NCBI RefSeq assembly: GCF_002209485.1
Contig: NZ_NJIX01000002.1
Location: 930,001-994,000 of the forward strand
DNA length: 64,000 bases
Direction: 5' to 3'
From: Achromobacter sp. HZ34
Lineage (GTDB): Bacteria; Pseudomonadota; Gammaproteobacteria; Burkholderiales; Burkholderiaceae_B
Numbering within the stretch: position 1 is the stretch's first letter; every line of letters begins with the position of its first letter. Position numbers and translations under genes: made by a program. Of the stretch, positions 1 through 7,932 are shown one piece after another. The notes beneath the pieces were generated by a model. That model worked only from the letters and a program-made list of their open reading frames with translations, did no database searches and was not told the DNA's origin.

Positions 1-1
1 G

Positions 2-193
2 GGCGCTGCCCGGCAGGCGGAGCGCATCTGCACAGGCTGGCGGCTGAGCCTGGCGGCGGCCCCCTTGATTGCCCGCAACGGAGCCCAATTCCCGGCCCAG
101 ATCCTGACGCCCAAGACCGTGGGGCCCGAGATCCTGGAAGACTGCAAGGAATTGGGGGGACTGCTGGCGGGACTGCTGTTGATAGGCGGCTAG
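2..193 (+). CDS. 3' end of an unidentified protein, cut by the window start
   Basis: An open frame runs from the first bases to a TAG at 191-193 and gives about 63 C-terminal residues. The tail is hydrophobic and Leu/Gly-rich and ends in LLAGLLLIGG, after a short stretch with a TPKTVGPEILEDC-like sequence. I do not recognise the family. The frame is convergent with the next gene, and a palindrome lies between the two stops, which fits a real gene end. The start and most of the protein lie outside the window. Confidence 0.5.
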   Translation, partial: GAARQAERICTGWRLSLAAAPLIARNGAQFPAQILTPKTVGPEILEDCKELGGLLAGLLLIGG

Positions 194-225
194 CGCCATC
201 GACAGGCAGCAGTGTGCACTCGCTG

Positions 226-256
226 AATAAACTCGGCCGCTCCAGGAGCGGCCGAG
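226..256 (-). terminator. Hairpin terminator downstream of the ridA-like gene
   Basis: A perfect 12-bp inverted repeat (CTCGGCCGCTCC and its complement, one base between) lies at 232-256. Read on the minus strand it is followed by TTTATT (231-226), a weak U-tract, so it fits best as the terminator of the minus-strand ridA-like gene. On the plus strand there is no T-run, but the stem could still help end the convergent upstream gene. Confidence 0.55.
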
Positions 257-356
257 GTGTCGCCGGGGTATCGCCGCGGGAATGCCGCCGGGGCATCACC
301 TGGGAATGCCGCCGGCATTCGGGCGGAGCCGGACCCGCGCGGCGCGAAACGGTGCC

Positions 357-710
357 TTAGGCGACCGCGGCCGTGACGACGATCTCGACCTTGTAGTCGG
401 GATTGGCAAGGCGGGATTCAACGGTGGCGCGGGGAGGCGCGTTGCCGTCGGCAACCCAGGCGTCCCACGCCTTGTTCATGCCGTCGAATTCCTTCATGTT
501 GGTGATGAAGATCTGGGCCATCAGGATGCGCGACTTGTCGGTGCCGGCTTCGGCCAGCAGCTTGTCGATGGTCGCCAGGACCTGGGCGGTCTGCCCGGTG
601 ATGTCCAGCGTGGCGTCATCCGGGACCTGCCCGGCCAGGTAGGCAACGCCGTTATAGACGGCCATATCCGAGAGACGCTTGGCGACATTGACGCGTTTGA
701 TGCTGCTCAT
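357..710 (-). CDS. RidA/YjgF/UK114-family protein (enamine/imine deaminase type)
   Basis: A 117-residue protein of the Rid superfamily. RidA members hydrolyse reactive enamine/imine intermediates released by PLP enzymes such as threonine dehydratase, in the cytosol. The C-terminal signature PPRATVES and the final KVEIVV segment are visible and contain the conserved Arg and Glu that bind the substrate carboxylate and water in active RidA. The start was set at the ATG at 710 because AGGAGGG lies about 8 bases upstream; an ATG nine codons earlier lacks such a site. The sequence diverges from classical RidA, so it may be another Rid subgroup with a different or lost activity. The gene stands alone, 3' of pncB on the same strand but separated by 416 bp. 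Confidence 0.85.
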   Translation of the reverse strand: MSSIKRVNVAKRLSDMAVYNGVAYLAGQVPDDATLDITGQTAQVLATIDKLLAEAGTDKSRILMAQIFITNMKEFDGMNKAWDAWVADGNAPPRATVESRLANPDYKVEIVVTAAVA

Positions 711-960
711 GGGGTGATCCCTCCTGTTGGAAACCATCGATTATCGCCGCCTTCCGCCCATGAGGGAAAGCGCGTTCGCAACCGGGCCACTGGCCGGTTC
801 ACGCACGACACAACGCCACGAGTCGGGGCAAACGGTCAAATGAAAGAATGTTTTTTGGTGATGGGGGATACCCCCATCGCCCCTTTCTTGGGCTAGCGCC
901 CCCATGGCCGCGGCAATCAGGGGCCAAGTACTGCCGCACCGCGCCCTGCGCCGCCCGCCT

Positions 961-1104
961 ACCGCGTCCTGAGCCGCCAGGCCCACCGCATCCTGCGCCG
1001 CCAAGACCACCGCGTCCTGAGAAGCCAAGACCACCGCGTCCTGAGCAGCCTGGCGCACCGCGCCTCGCGTTGCCAAGCGCACCGCGTCCTGCGTTGCCGG
1101 GCGC
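961..1104. repeat. Tandem array of six 24-bp units between pncB and the ridA-like gene
   Basis: Six consecutive 24-bp units start with ACCGCGTCCTG or a close variant (961, 985, 1009, 1033, 1057, 1081), with a degenerate 23-bp seventh copy at 938-960. The array ends 22 bp before the pncB stop. Because 24 is a multiple of three, all frames through it stay open and give low-complexity 8-residue periodic peptides on both strands; I do not regard these as genes. The rest of the 711-1126 gap shows no other feature. Confidence 0.85.
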
Positions 1105-1126
1105 GCGGCGTGGCGGCCGGCCTTGC

Positions 1127-2314
1127 TTACTTGCCGGCGGGCAGGGGCGGCAGTTCGAAGACCTGGCGCAGGTAGGCCAGGTACGCTGGATCGTCGCACA
1201 TGGTCTTTTCCGGGGCATCGGACACCTTGGCTACCGGCTGGCCATTGCAGCGGACCATCTTCATGACGATCTGCAGGGGCTCATGCCCCAGGTCATTGGT
1301 CAGGTTGGTACCGATGCCAAAGGACACGCGGCAGCGGCCGGCGAAGCGGCGCGCCAGCTCCACGGCCTTCGGGAAGGTCAGGGAATCGGAAAACACCAGC
1401 GTCTTGGTGCGCGGGTCGACCCGGTTGGCGCGATAGTGTTCGATCATGCGCTCGCCCCAGACGAAGGGATCGCCCGAATCATGGCGCGCGCCGTCGAACA
1501 GCTTGCAGAAATACATATCGAAGTCACGCAGGAAGGCGTTGGTGCCATAGACATCCGACAACGCGATGCCCAGATCGCCGCGATACTCCTTGGCCCATAC
1601 TTCCAGCGCGAAAACCTGGGAGTCGCGCAGGCGCGGCCCCAAAGCCTGGCAGGCCTGCAGATATTCATGGCCCATGGTGCCCAGCGGCAGCACGCCATGC
1701 TCGCGCGCCAGGGCAACATTGCTGGTGCCGGCGAACATCTTGCCCATGGTGTCTTTCATGGTGGCCACCACTTCCTGGTGCCAGGCCTTGGAGAAACGCC
1801 GGCGCGTGCCATATTCGGCCACCCGGAAATCCGCCATGGACGGATCGTCCACCACCAGGCTTACCTTGGATTGCAGGCGCGCGCGGCCCTCGGCCAGGTT
1901 CGGATGCCGTTTGGTATTGCGGAAATAGACCTCGTTGACGATGGCCAGCACGGGAATCTCGAACAGGATCGTGTGCAGCCACGGCCCTTTCACCGTGATC
2001 GAAATCTCGCCCTCTTCCTTGCCTTCGCTCACATGGATGCAGCGCTCAGGCAGATGAAACAGTTCAAGAAAATCGATGAAATCGCTCTTGATGAAGCGCA
2101 GGCTACCCAGGTACGCCAGTTCGTCGACGGTAAACCGCAGCTGGCACAAGTCATGGATTTCCGCGCGGATCTCATCGATATAGGGCCGCAGATGGACGCC
2201 GGTGTTGCGGCACTTGTACTGATATTCGACCTGGGCCGCGGGAAATTGGTGCAGGACCACCTGCATCATGCTGAACTTGTAGAGATCGGTGTCGAGCAGC
2301 GAAGTAATTATCAT
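1127..2314 (-). CDS. pncB: Nicotinate phosphoribosyltransferase
   Basis: A 395-residue cytosolic enzyme that makes nicotinate mononucleotide from nicotinate and PRPP with ATP hydrolysis, the entry step of the Preiss-Handler NAD salvage route. The N-terminus [13 protein letters not shown], the internal [12 protein letters not shown] loop and the segment GTMGHEYLQ are typical of bacterial PncB. His216 in that last segment sits where the enzyme's phosphorylated His (His219 in Salmonella) is expected. Length matches the family (about 390-400). The gene starts with ATG and diverges from fdxA, with 182 bp between them. The tandem repeat array begins directly after its stop codon. Confidence 0.95.
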   Translation of the reverse strand: MIITSLLDTDLYKFSMMQVVLHQFPAAQVEYQYKCRNTGVHLRPYIDEIRAEIHDLCQLRFTVDELAYLGSLRFIKSDFIDFLELFHLPERCIHVSEGKEEGEISITVKGPWLHTILFEIPVLAIVNEVYFRNTKRHPNLAEGRARLQSKVSLVVDDPSMADFRVAEYGTRRRFSKAWHQEVVATMKDTMGKMFAGTSNVALAREHGVLPLGTMGHEYLQACQALGPRLRDSQVFALEVWAKEYRGDLGIALSDVYGTNAFLRDFDMYFCKLFDGARHDSGDPFVWGERMIEHYRANRVDPRTKTLVFSDSLTFPKAVELARRFAGRCRVSFGIGTNLTNDLGHEPLQIVMKMVRCNGQPVAKVSDAPEKTMCDDPAYLAYLRQVFELPPLPAGK

Positions 2315-2496
2315 GATGTCGCGGAGGGGGCCGGCCTACGGCGTTTTGCCGCGTTAGCTATTGGGGAACCATAGCACAGCGCCCAGGCCGAGGCCGCGGG
2401 CGACTATGCCCCGGCCAGGGTTATCCCAGGAGCTTTTGCCCAGGTTTGGGTAAAATCTCTCTTTTCGCGGAAAAATAAACCCCGGAGTTCCACCGC

Positions 2497-2820
2497 ATGA
2501 CCCACGTCGTTACCGAAAACTGTATCAAATGCAAGTACACCGACTGTGTGGATGTGTGCCCCGTCGATTGTTTCCGTGCGGGCCCCAACTTCCTGGTTAT
2601 CGATCCCGACGAGTGCATTGACTGTGCGGTGTGCATCCCCGAGTGCCCGGCCAACGCCATCTATGCGGAAGAAGACGTCCCGCAGGACCAGTTGCAGTTC
2701 ATCGCGCTGAACGCCGAACTGTCGCCCGAATTCCAGAGCATCAGCCGCGCGACCAAGCCGCTGCCCGATGCCGACGACTGGAACGGCAAGCCGGACAAAC
2801 TGCAATACCTGGAAAAGTAA
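2497..2820 (+). CDS. fdxA: Seven-iron ferredoxin ([3Fe-4S][4Fe-4S], FdxA type)
   Basis: A 107-residue soluble ferredoxin. Cysteines at 9, 12, 17, 21, 25 and 40, 43, 46, 50 match, with a one-residue offset, the nine cysteines of Azotobacter FdI, which binds one [3Fe-4S] and one [4Fe-4S] cluster. The C-terminal half is the acidic extension of this ferredoxin type. GGAG lies about 13 bases before the ATG. The next gene, 46 bp downstream on the same strand, is a ferredoxin-NADP reductase, so the two probably form an electron-transfer pair. A TAAAAT sequence at 2451-2456 might be a -10 element, but I see no well-placed -35. Confidence 0.93.
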   Translation: MTHVVTENCIKCKYTDCVDVCPVDCFRAGPNFLVIDPDECIDCAVCIPECPANAIYAEEDVPQDQLQFIALNAELSPEFQSISRATKPLPDADDWNGKPDKLQYLEK

Positions 2821-2866
2821 ACGGTGCACGCGCTCGAATTGCGCCTGAACCGCCTTCGAACTGCTA

Positions 2867-3727
2867 ATGACCGACGTATCCAAATACACGCGCCAAACCG
2901 TTACTGAAGTCCGCAGCTGGGTGCCCGGCAAGCTGTTTTCGCTGCGTGTGACCCGCGATCCTGCCTTTTCCTTCAAGGCCGGGCAGTTCGCCCGCGTCGG
3001 CTTGCCCGCCGCTGCCGATGGCGAACCGGATGCCTCGCCGGATGCCGCGCCGACGCTGTGGCGTGCCTACTCCATGGTGTCCGGCCCGCTGGAAGATGCC
3101 CTGGAATTCTTCTCCATCGTCGTGCCCGAGGGCGAGTTCAGCCCGCGCCTGGCGCAACTGCGCGTGGGCGACAGCCTTTATATCGAGAAGAATCCCTATG
3201 GTTTCCTGACCATAGACCGCTTCTTCCCGGCTGCACCGGACGGGACTCAGCCGGAGCCGCAGCCGGGCCAACAGCCGGACCTGTGGCTGCTGGCCACGGG
3301 CACGGGCCTGTCGGCGTATCTATCCATCCTGCGTGATCCGGCGACCTGGACCTCGTTCCGTCGCATCATCGTCGTGCACGGCGTGCGCCATGCTGAAGAG
3401 CTGGCCTATCGGGAAGAGATCGAAAGCTGGTCCAACCTGCCCGAATTCGCCGCCGTTCATCGCGCCGATCCACGCAAATTGATCTATCTCGCCATTGCCA
3501 CGCGCCAGGCCCTGCCCGGCATGCCCAGCGAACGCCTGACGACGCTGATTGCCGACGGACGCCTGGAACAGCTGGCGGGCGAGCGCCTGGACCCCAAACT
3601 GGCCAAGGTGATGCTCTGCGGTAACCCGGAGATGCTGTCGGCGGCACGTAAACTGCTTGGTGAAATGGGCTTCGCGCCGGGACGTCGCGGTATTCCCGGC
3701 AATTTGGCCGTCGAGAACTACTGGTAA
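2867..3727 (+). CDS. fpr: Ferredoxin--NADP+ reductase
   Basis: A 286-residue FAD enzyme that moves electrons between NADPH and ferredoxin or flavodoxin in the cytosol. It shows the FAD-binding RAYSMVSGP motif (about residue 66), the GTGLSAYLSIL nucleotide-binding loop, a MLCGNPEM segment and a C-terminal ENYW aromatic end, all typical of bacterial Fpr. Two Pro/Asp/Gln-rich insertions (about residues 48-62 and 125-142) make it longer than the usual 255-260 residues; they look like surface loops. It follows fdxA closely. No clear ribosome binding site is seen before the ATG. Confidence 0.93.
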   Translation: MTDVSKYTRQTVTEVRSWVPGKLFSLRVTRDPAFSFKAGQFARVGLPAAADGEPDASPDAAPTLWRAYSMVSGPLEDALEFFSIVVPEGEFSPRLAQLRVGDSLYIEKNPYGFLTIDRFFPAAPDGTQPEPQPGQQPDLWLLATGTGLSAYLSILRDPATWTSFRRIIVVHGVRHAEELAYREEIESWSNLPEFAAVHRADPRKLIYLAIATRQALPGMPSERLTTLIADGRLEQLAGERLDPKLAKVMLCGNPEMLSAARKLLGEMGFAPGRRGIPGNLAVENYW

Positions 3728-3733
3728 GCAACA

Positions 3734-3806
3734 AAACGCACGTGATTCGCAATAAATCGTGCGTTTCGGGGCGTAAAAACGGATTTCTTGTAGAAATTCC
3801 CGTTTT
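3734..3806 (+). terminator. Double hairpin downstream of fpr
   Basis: Two hairpins follow the fpr stop. The first pairs AAACGCACG (3734-3742) with CGTGCGTTT (3758-3766). The second pairs AAAACGGATTTC (3776-3787) with GAAAT..CCGTTTT (3793-3806) with a two-base bulge. The second, with its A-rich and T-rich flanks inside the stem, is a fair intrinsic terminator for fdxA-fpr and could work in both directions. The rest of the gap up to 4001 shows no other clear signal. Confidence 0.5.
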
Positions 3807-4001
3807 CGCAACAAAAACGGCCGCCCCGCGGACTGCTCACCATGGATTTCGCTATAAACACGTGCCGCAGCGCAATAATGCGGGCGTGTACCACGGGTGC
3901 ATCGGGTCTCGATCCGGCTGGTTTCGATCCGACCCATGCCCTACCCTTCCAGGCGAACCGCCGCGACGGATACCTGGTCAGAACGTAAGGATTTTCATCT
4001 T

Positions 4002-5243
4002 ATGCTGTATGAATTGCATGAGTTGCAGCGCGCCTTCCTGACGCCTTTTGCTGCTTTCACAGAAGCGAGTTCGCAGCTATTTTCCAATCCCTATAGCCCC
4101 TGGGCCTATACGCCCGTTTCGCGCCAGATGGCGGCGGGCTATGAGCTGATGCATCGCATCGGCAAGGAATACGAGAAACCCGCCTGGGATCTGCCCACCA
4201 CTGAAATCGATGGCGAGAAGGTCAAGATCATCGAGAAAGTGGCGGTGGACAAGCCCTTCTGCCGCCTGATCCATTTCCAGCGCGAAGGCATCGGTCAAAG
4301 CCGATCCATGGCCAAGCGCAAGGATCCCACCGTGCTGCTGGTGGCGCCCATGTCCGGCCACCACGCCACGCTGCTGCGCGACACCGTGCGCGCGCTGCTG
4401 CCCAACCACGACGTGTATGTGACCGACTGGACGGACGCCCGCATGGTGCCCGTTTCCGAAGGGCCCTTCCATCTCGACGATTACGTCTACTACGTGCAGG
4501 ACTTCCTGCACTTCCTGGGCGCCGACACGCATGTGATTTCGGTATGCCAGCCCACCGTGCCGGTGCTGGCGGCCATCTCGCTGATGGCCAGCGCCAACGA
4601 TCCCTGTCAGCCGCGCAGCATGACCATGATGGGCGGCCCCATCGATCCGCGCCAGAGTCCCACCCAGGTCAACAACCTGGCGATGACCAAGCCGTATTCC
4701 TGGTTCGAGACCCAGCTTATCCATCGCGTGCCGCCGCGCTATCCGGGCGCCGGGCGTCTGGTCTATCCGGGCTTCCTGCAGCATGCCGGTTTCGTTGCCA
4801 TGAATCCGGACCGCCATATGAAGTCGCACTATGACTTCTACCTGGACCTGCTGCGCGGCGACGATGGCGACGCCGAGGCGCATCGCCGCTTCTACGACGA
4901 ATACAACGCCGTGCTGGACATGTCGGCGGAGTTCTACCTGGACACCATCCGTATCGTGTTCCAGGAATTCCAGCTGCCGCGTGGCAAGTGGAAGGTGGGC
5001 GGCAAGCTGGTGAAGCCGGCCGACATCAAGAAGACGGCGCTGCTCACCATCGAAGGCGAGCTGGACGATATTTCCGGCCAGGGGCAGACGCGCGCGGCGC
5101 AGGACCTGTGCAGCGGCATCAGCGCCGCCAACAAGGCCCACTACACCGCGGAAGGCGCCGGCCACTACGGCATTTTCTCCGGCCGCCGCTGGCGCAACAC
5201 GATCTGTCCTAAAATCGGCGAATTCATTCGGCAACACGCCTGA
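4002..5243 (+). CDS. phaZ: Intracellular poly(3-hydroxybutyrate) depolymerase
   Basis: A 413-residue enzyme that hydrolyses stored PHB granules. It has the alpha/beta-hydrolase layout of the Ralstonia PhaZ1 type, in which the nucleophile is Cys rather than Ser. Cys182 in VISVCQPTVP is at the expected place, with a candidate Asp in GELDDISGQ and a His in GAGHYGIFSG near the C-terminus. It lacks a signal peptide, consistent with a cytosolic granule enzyme. The start was set at the ATG at 4002 (TAAGG upstream, MLYELHELQ is the family's normal N-terminus); a frame extension to 3897 is not supported. A strong terminator follows. Confidence 0.93.
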   Translation: MLYELHELQRAFLTPFAAFTEASSQLFSNPYSPWAYTPVSRQMAAGYELMHRIGKEYEKPAWDLPTTEIDGEKVKIIEKVAVDKPFCRLIHFQREGIGQSRSMAKRKDPTVLLVAPMSGHHATLLRDTVRALLPNHDVYVTDWTDARMVPVSEGPFHLDDYVYYVQDFLHFLGADTHVISVCQPTVPVLAAISLMASANDPCQPRSMTMMGGPIDPRQSPTQVNNLAMTKPYSWFETQLIHRVPPRYPGAGRLVYPGFLQHAGFVAMNPDRHMKSHYDFYLDLLRGDDGDAEAHRRFYDEYNAVLDMSAEFYLDTIRIVFQEFQLPRGKWKVGGKLVKPADIKKTALLTIEGELDDISGQGQTRAAQDLCSGISAANKAHYTAEGAGHYGIFSGRRWRNTICPKIGEFIRQHA

Positions 5244-5261
5244 GCCGACGAAGGATGGTAG

Positions 5262-5286
5262 AAAAAGGGGCCTTGGGCCCCTTTTT
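5262..5286 (+). terminator. Intrinsic terminator of phaZ
   Basis: AAAAAGGGGCC (5262-5272), a TTG loop and GGCCCCTTTTT (5276-5286) make an 11-bp perfect stem ending in a T-run, 18 bp after the phaZ stop. The symmetry makes it potentially bidirectional. Confidence 0.92.
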
Positions 5287-5370
5287 CATTCCCCGCCGGA
5301 GAAGATGCGTCAAGCGCACGAGCGAGCCTTGGCCCTTGCACCTGTCCGCACGTGGCTGCGGGCGGATATG

Positions 5371-5398
5371 AAGCGGGATGGGTGAAACCCTCCCGCTT
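5371..5398 (+). other. Stem-loop in the leader of the RnfB-like gene
   Basis: AAGCGGG (5371-5377) pairs with CCCGCTT (5392-5398) and an inner GGGT/ACCC pair closes a GAA loop. It lies about 100 bp upstream of the RnfB-like start. There is no T-run after it, so it is not an obvious terminator. It may be a structured leader or simply a GC-rich palindrome. Confidence 0.3.
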
Positions 5399-5498
5399 GG
5401 CTGCAGCAAGGCGACGCCGGGCTGCCCTGTGGCTTGGCCACGGGTCGCCTGTCGGGTGTGGGGTCCGATTTTCTTTCTGGAAGAAGCTGTTTTTCTTT

Positions 5499-6116
5499 AT
5501 GTCCGACTTATCCCTGGTCGATCGCATCGACGCCCTGCTGCCGCAGACGCAATGCACCAAGTGCGGCTACGACGGTTGCCGGCCTTATGCCGAGGCGATC
5601 GCCGACGGCGCGGTGCCGATCAATCGATGTCCGCCGGGTGGCGATGACGGCATCCACGCTTTGGCCGGACTGCTGCATACGCCACCCCTGCCCCTGGATA
5701 CCACACGCGGGCAACACGGTCCGCTGCTGCTGGCAGTGATCGACGAACAGCACTGCATCGGCTGTACGCTGTGCATCAGCGCCTGTCCGGTCGATGCCAT
5801 CGTCGGCGCCAACAAGCGCATGCATACGGTGCTGGACGATCTTTGCACGGGTTGCGATCTGTGCGTCGCGCCCTGTCCGGTCGACTGCATCGACATGGTC
5901 CCCGCCGCGCGTGAGTGGACGCAGGTCGACGCCGACGCGGCACGCCAACGCCATGACCAGCGCCTGGCACGCCTGGAAACATCACCGCAAGAACCTGCGA
6001 CGCCGGAGCGTGCCGTTGCCAGCGCGGAAGTCAGCGCGACCGATGCCGATGCCCGCAAGCGCGATGCAATCGCAAGCGCGTTGGAGCGCGCCCGTGCCCG
6101 GCGCAGTGCTAAATAA
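5499..6116 (+). CDS. RnfB/RsxB-like electron-transport ferredoxin
   Basis: A 205-residue protein with an N-terminal Fe-S domain ([18 protein letters not shown], about residues 16-33, closed by a Cys near 45) followed by two CxxCxxC(x)nCP clusters of a 2[4Fe-4S] ferredoxin (about residues 83-125). This is the RsxB/RnfB arrangement, but the usual N-terminal membrane helix is missing and no other rnf/rsx genes are nearby. It therefore resembles the stand-alone betaproteobacterial RnfB-like form rather than a subunit of a full Rnf complex. It lies 38 bp upstream of nth, so co-transcription is likely; a role in keeping Fe-S proteins such as Nth functional is only a guess. The start was set at the ATG at 5499 because the domain begins there. 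Confidence 0.85.
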   Translation: MSDLSLVDRIDALLPQTQCTKCGYDGCRPYAEAIADGAVPINRCPPGGDDGIHALAGLLHTPPLPLDTTRGQHGPLLLAVIDEQHCIGCTLCISACPVDAIVGANKRMHTVLDDLCTGCDLCVAPCPVDCIDMVPAAREWTQVDADAARQRHDQRLARLETSPQEPATPERAVASAEVSATDADARKRDAIASALERARARRSAK

Positions 6117-6153
6117 CGGCCGAATCGCCACCGTCCCTATCCTCCCAAGCCCG

Positions 6154-6789
6154 ATGAACCCCGCCAAACGCCGCGAGATCTTCGCCCGCCTGCAAGCCGC
6201 CAACCCCGCCCCCGAAACAGAACTGGAATACACCACGCCGTTCCAGCTGCTGATCGCGGTGCTGCTGTCCGCGCAGGCAACGGACAAATCGGTGAACATC
6301 GCCACGCGCAAGTTCTTTCCTCACCATGGCACGCCGCAAGGCCTGGTGGACCTGGGCGAGGAAGGCGTGGCGGAATACATCAAGACCATCGGTCTTTATC
6401 GCAACAAGGCCAAGAACGCCGTCGCCACGGCACGCATCATCCTGGAACAGCACGGTGGCGTCGTCCCCGACACACGCGAGGCGCTGGAAGCCCTGCCCGG
6501 CGTCGGCCGCAAGACCGCGAATGTGGTGTTGAACACCGCCTTCCGGCAGGTCGCGATGGCGGTCGACACGCACATCTTCCGCGTTGCCAATCGCACCAAC
6601 CTGGCACCGGGCAAGGATGTGCTGGCCGTCGAGCTGAAGCTGATGAAGGTGGTACCCCAGGAATACCTGCTCGACGCGCACCACTGGCTGATCCTGCACG
6701 GCCGCTATGTCTGCGTGGCGCGCAAACCCAAGTGCCCGCAATGCGGCATCGCCGATCTGTGCGAATTCAAGCAGAAGACGCCGGCCTGA
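6154..6789 (+). CDS. nth: Endonuclease III (DNA glycosylase/AP lyase)
   Basis: A 211-residue base-excision repair enzyme that removes oxidised pyrimidines and nicks the abasic site. The helix-hairpin-helix LPGVGRKTANVV carries the catalytic Lys120, and VDTH carries the catalytic Asp138, both at the E. coli numbering. The C-terminal Cys-x6-Cys-x2-Cys-x5-Cys motif binds a [4Fe-4S] cluster. Length is that of E. coli Nth (211). The start was set at the ATG at 6154; the frame is open further upstream only because it overlaps the RnfB-like gene. It is probably co-transcribed with that gene. Confidence 0.96.
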   Translation: MNPAKRREIFARLQAANPAPETELEYTTPFQLLIAVLLSAQATDKSVNIATRKFFPHHGTPQGLVDLGEEGVAEYIKTIGLYRNKAKNAVATARIILEQHGGVVPDTREALEALPGVGRKTANVVLNTAFRQVAMAVDTHIFRVANRTNLAPGKDVLAVELKLMKVVPQEYLLDAHHWLILHGRYVCVARKPKCPQCGIADLCEFKQKTPA

Positions 6790-7158
6790 CAGGCGTGCAC
6801 GACGCGGCCGCCGCACGATGCAAAGAAGCGTCCGTCGCCACGCCGTACGGCGTGAAATGGAAAAAGCAGCACGCTGCCACAAACGTGCAATTTCCCGGCT
6901 ATATACCGATACGTGATTTGGCCGTGCAGCACTTTGCATGAGAAGTAACGGGCGCAGCGCCTTGCCGCGCAGCGTCATCCCCCCTTGCGCCGCAACACCA
7001 CCACCCCGTCACCGGCATGGATGGCCGCGTTGCGCGGCGGCGCGCCGCACCATGACGGCGCCGATTTCGCCACCTTAAACCTATGTAAAACCCCCATAGA
7101 ATTTTGTTTCGCCCGTCCGCATACTCGCCGGCAACAAATAAAAATTTGGTGCTACTAC
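6790..7158. other. 369-bp intergenic region upstream of the ABC transporter operon
   Basis: No convincing gene or RNA is seen. The last 80 bases before the livG start are noticeably AT-richer (runs of TTTTG, AAATAAAAATTT) and must hold the promoter of the five-gene transporter operon, but I cannot place -35 and -10 boxes with confidence. No strong terminator is seen after nth. Confidence 0.4.
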
Positions 7159-7932
7159 ATGGACGACACCATCCTGGAGACACAAGGCCTTACCAAGGAG
7201 TTTCGTGGCTTCGTCGCGGTGAAAGGCGTGAACCTGCGTGTCAAGCGCGGGCATATCCACGCCCTCATCGGCCCCAACGGCGCAGGCAAAACCACGTGCT
7301 TCAATTTGTTGACCAAGTTCCTGGCGCCCAGCGCCGGCAAGATCCTGTTCAACGGCCAGGACATCAGCAGCGAACGCCCGGCGCAGATCGCACGGCGGGG
7401 CATCATCCGTTCATTCCAGATCTCGGCGGTATTCCCGCACCTCAGCGTTTTGGAAAACGTCCGCATCGGCCTGCAACGCAAGACCGGCTTGTCCTATCAC
7501 TTCTGGCGCAGCGAGAAAAAACTGCACGCGCTCGATGAGCCGGCCCGCGCACTGCTGGAGCAGGTCGACCTGTCGGCCTTCGCCGACGAGACCACCGTCA
7601 ACTTGCCCTATGGCCGCAAGCGCGCGCTGGAAATCGCCACCACGCTGGCGATGGAGCCGGAAGTGATGCTGCTGGACGAGCCCACGCAGGGCATGGGCCA
7701 CGAGGACGTGGACCGCGTGACGCGCCTGATCAAGCGCGTCAGCGTGGGCCGCACCGTACTCATGGTCGAGCACAATATGAACGTCGTGTCCTCCATCGCC
7801 GACCGCATCACGGTGCTGGCGCGCGGAGCCGTGCTGGCCGAAGGCAACTACGCCGAGGTGGCCAGCAACCCGGCGGTCATGGAGGCCTATATGGGCAGCA
7901 CCGAAGGTCAACTGCAAGGAGCGCACGGATGA
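7159..7932 (+). CDS. livG: ABC transporter ATP-binding protein, LivG type
   Basis: A 257-residue cytosolic ATPase of the branched-chain amino acid/amide (HAAT) importer family. Walker A is GPNGAGKTT (about residues 37-45), followed by the LivG-specific ARRGIIRSFQ Q-loop region and Walker B VMLLDEPTQGM. The usual LSGGQ signature is altered to LPYGRKRAL, a form common in LivG proteins. The start was set at the ATG at 7159, which begins the conserved domain; the frame extends to 6985 without support. It overlaps livF by 4 bp (ATGA), so the two are translationally coupled. Confidence 0.9.
   Translation: MDDTILETQGLTKEFRGFVAVKGVNLRVKRGHIHALIGPNGAGKTTCFNLLTKFLAPSAGKILFNGQDISSERPAQIARRGIIRSFQISAVFPHLSVLENVRIGLQRKTGLSYHFWRSEKKLHALDEPARALLEQVDLSAFADETTVNLPYGRKRALEIATTLAMEPEVMLLDEPTQGMGHEDVDRVTRLIKRVSVGRTVLMVEHNMNVVSSIADRITVLARGAVLAEGNYAEVASNPAVMEAYMGSTEGQLQGAHG

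Noticed and set aside
961-1104. Possible CRISPR array
   Set aside because: Repeat units are contiguous and degenerate with no spacers; the same holds for the arrays at 18871, 43188, 54584 and 60365. No cas genes are present.
741-1218. Minus-strand frames through the 24-bp array with AAQDAVxL-type repeats
   Set aside because: They start inside pncB, have no ribosome site and owe their openness to a repeat length divisible by three.
848-2374. Plus-strand open frame of about 500 codons across pncB
   Set aside because: Antisense to a certain pncB gene; its Pro-rich start is only the 24-bp repeat array read in another frame.
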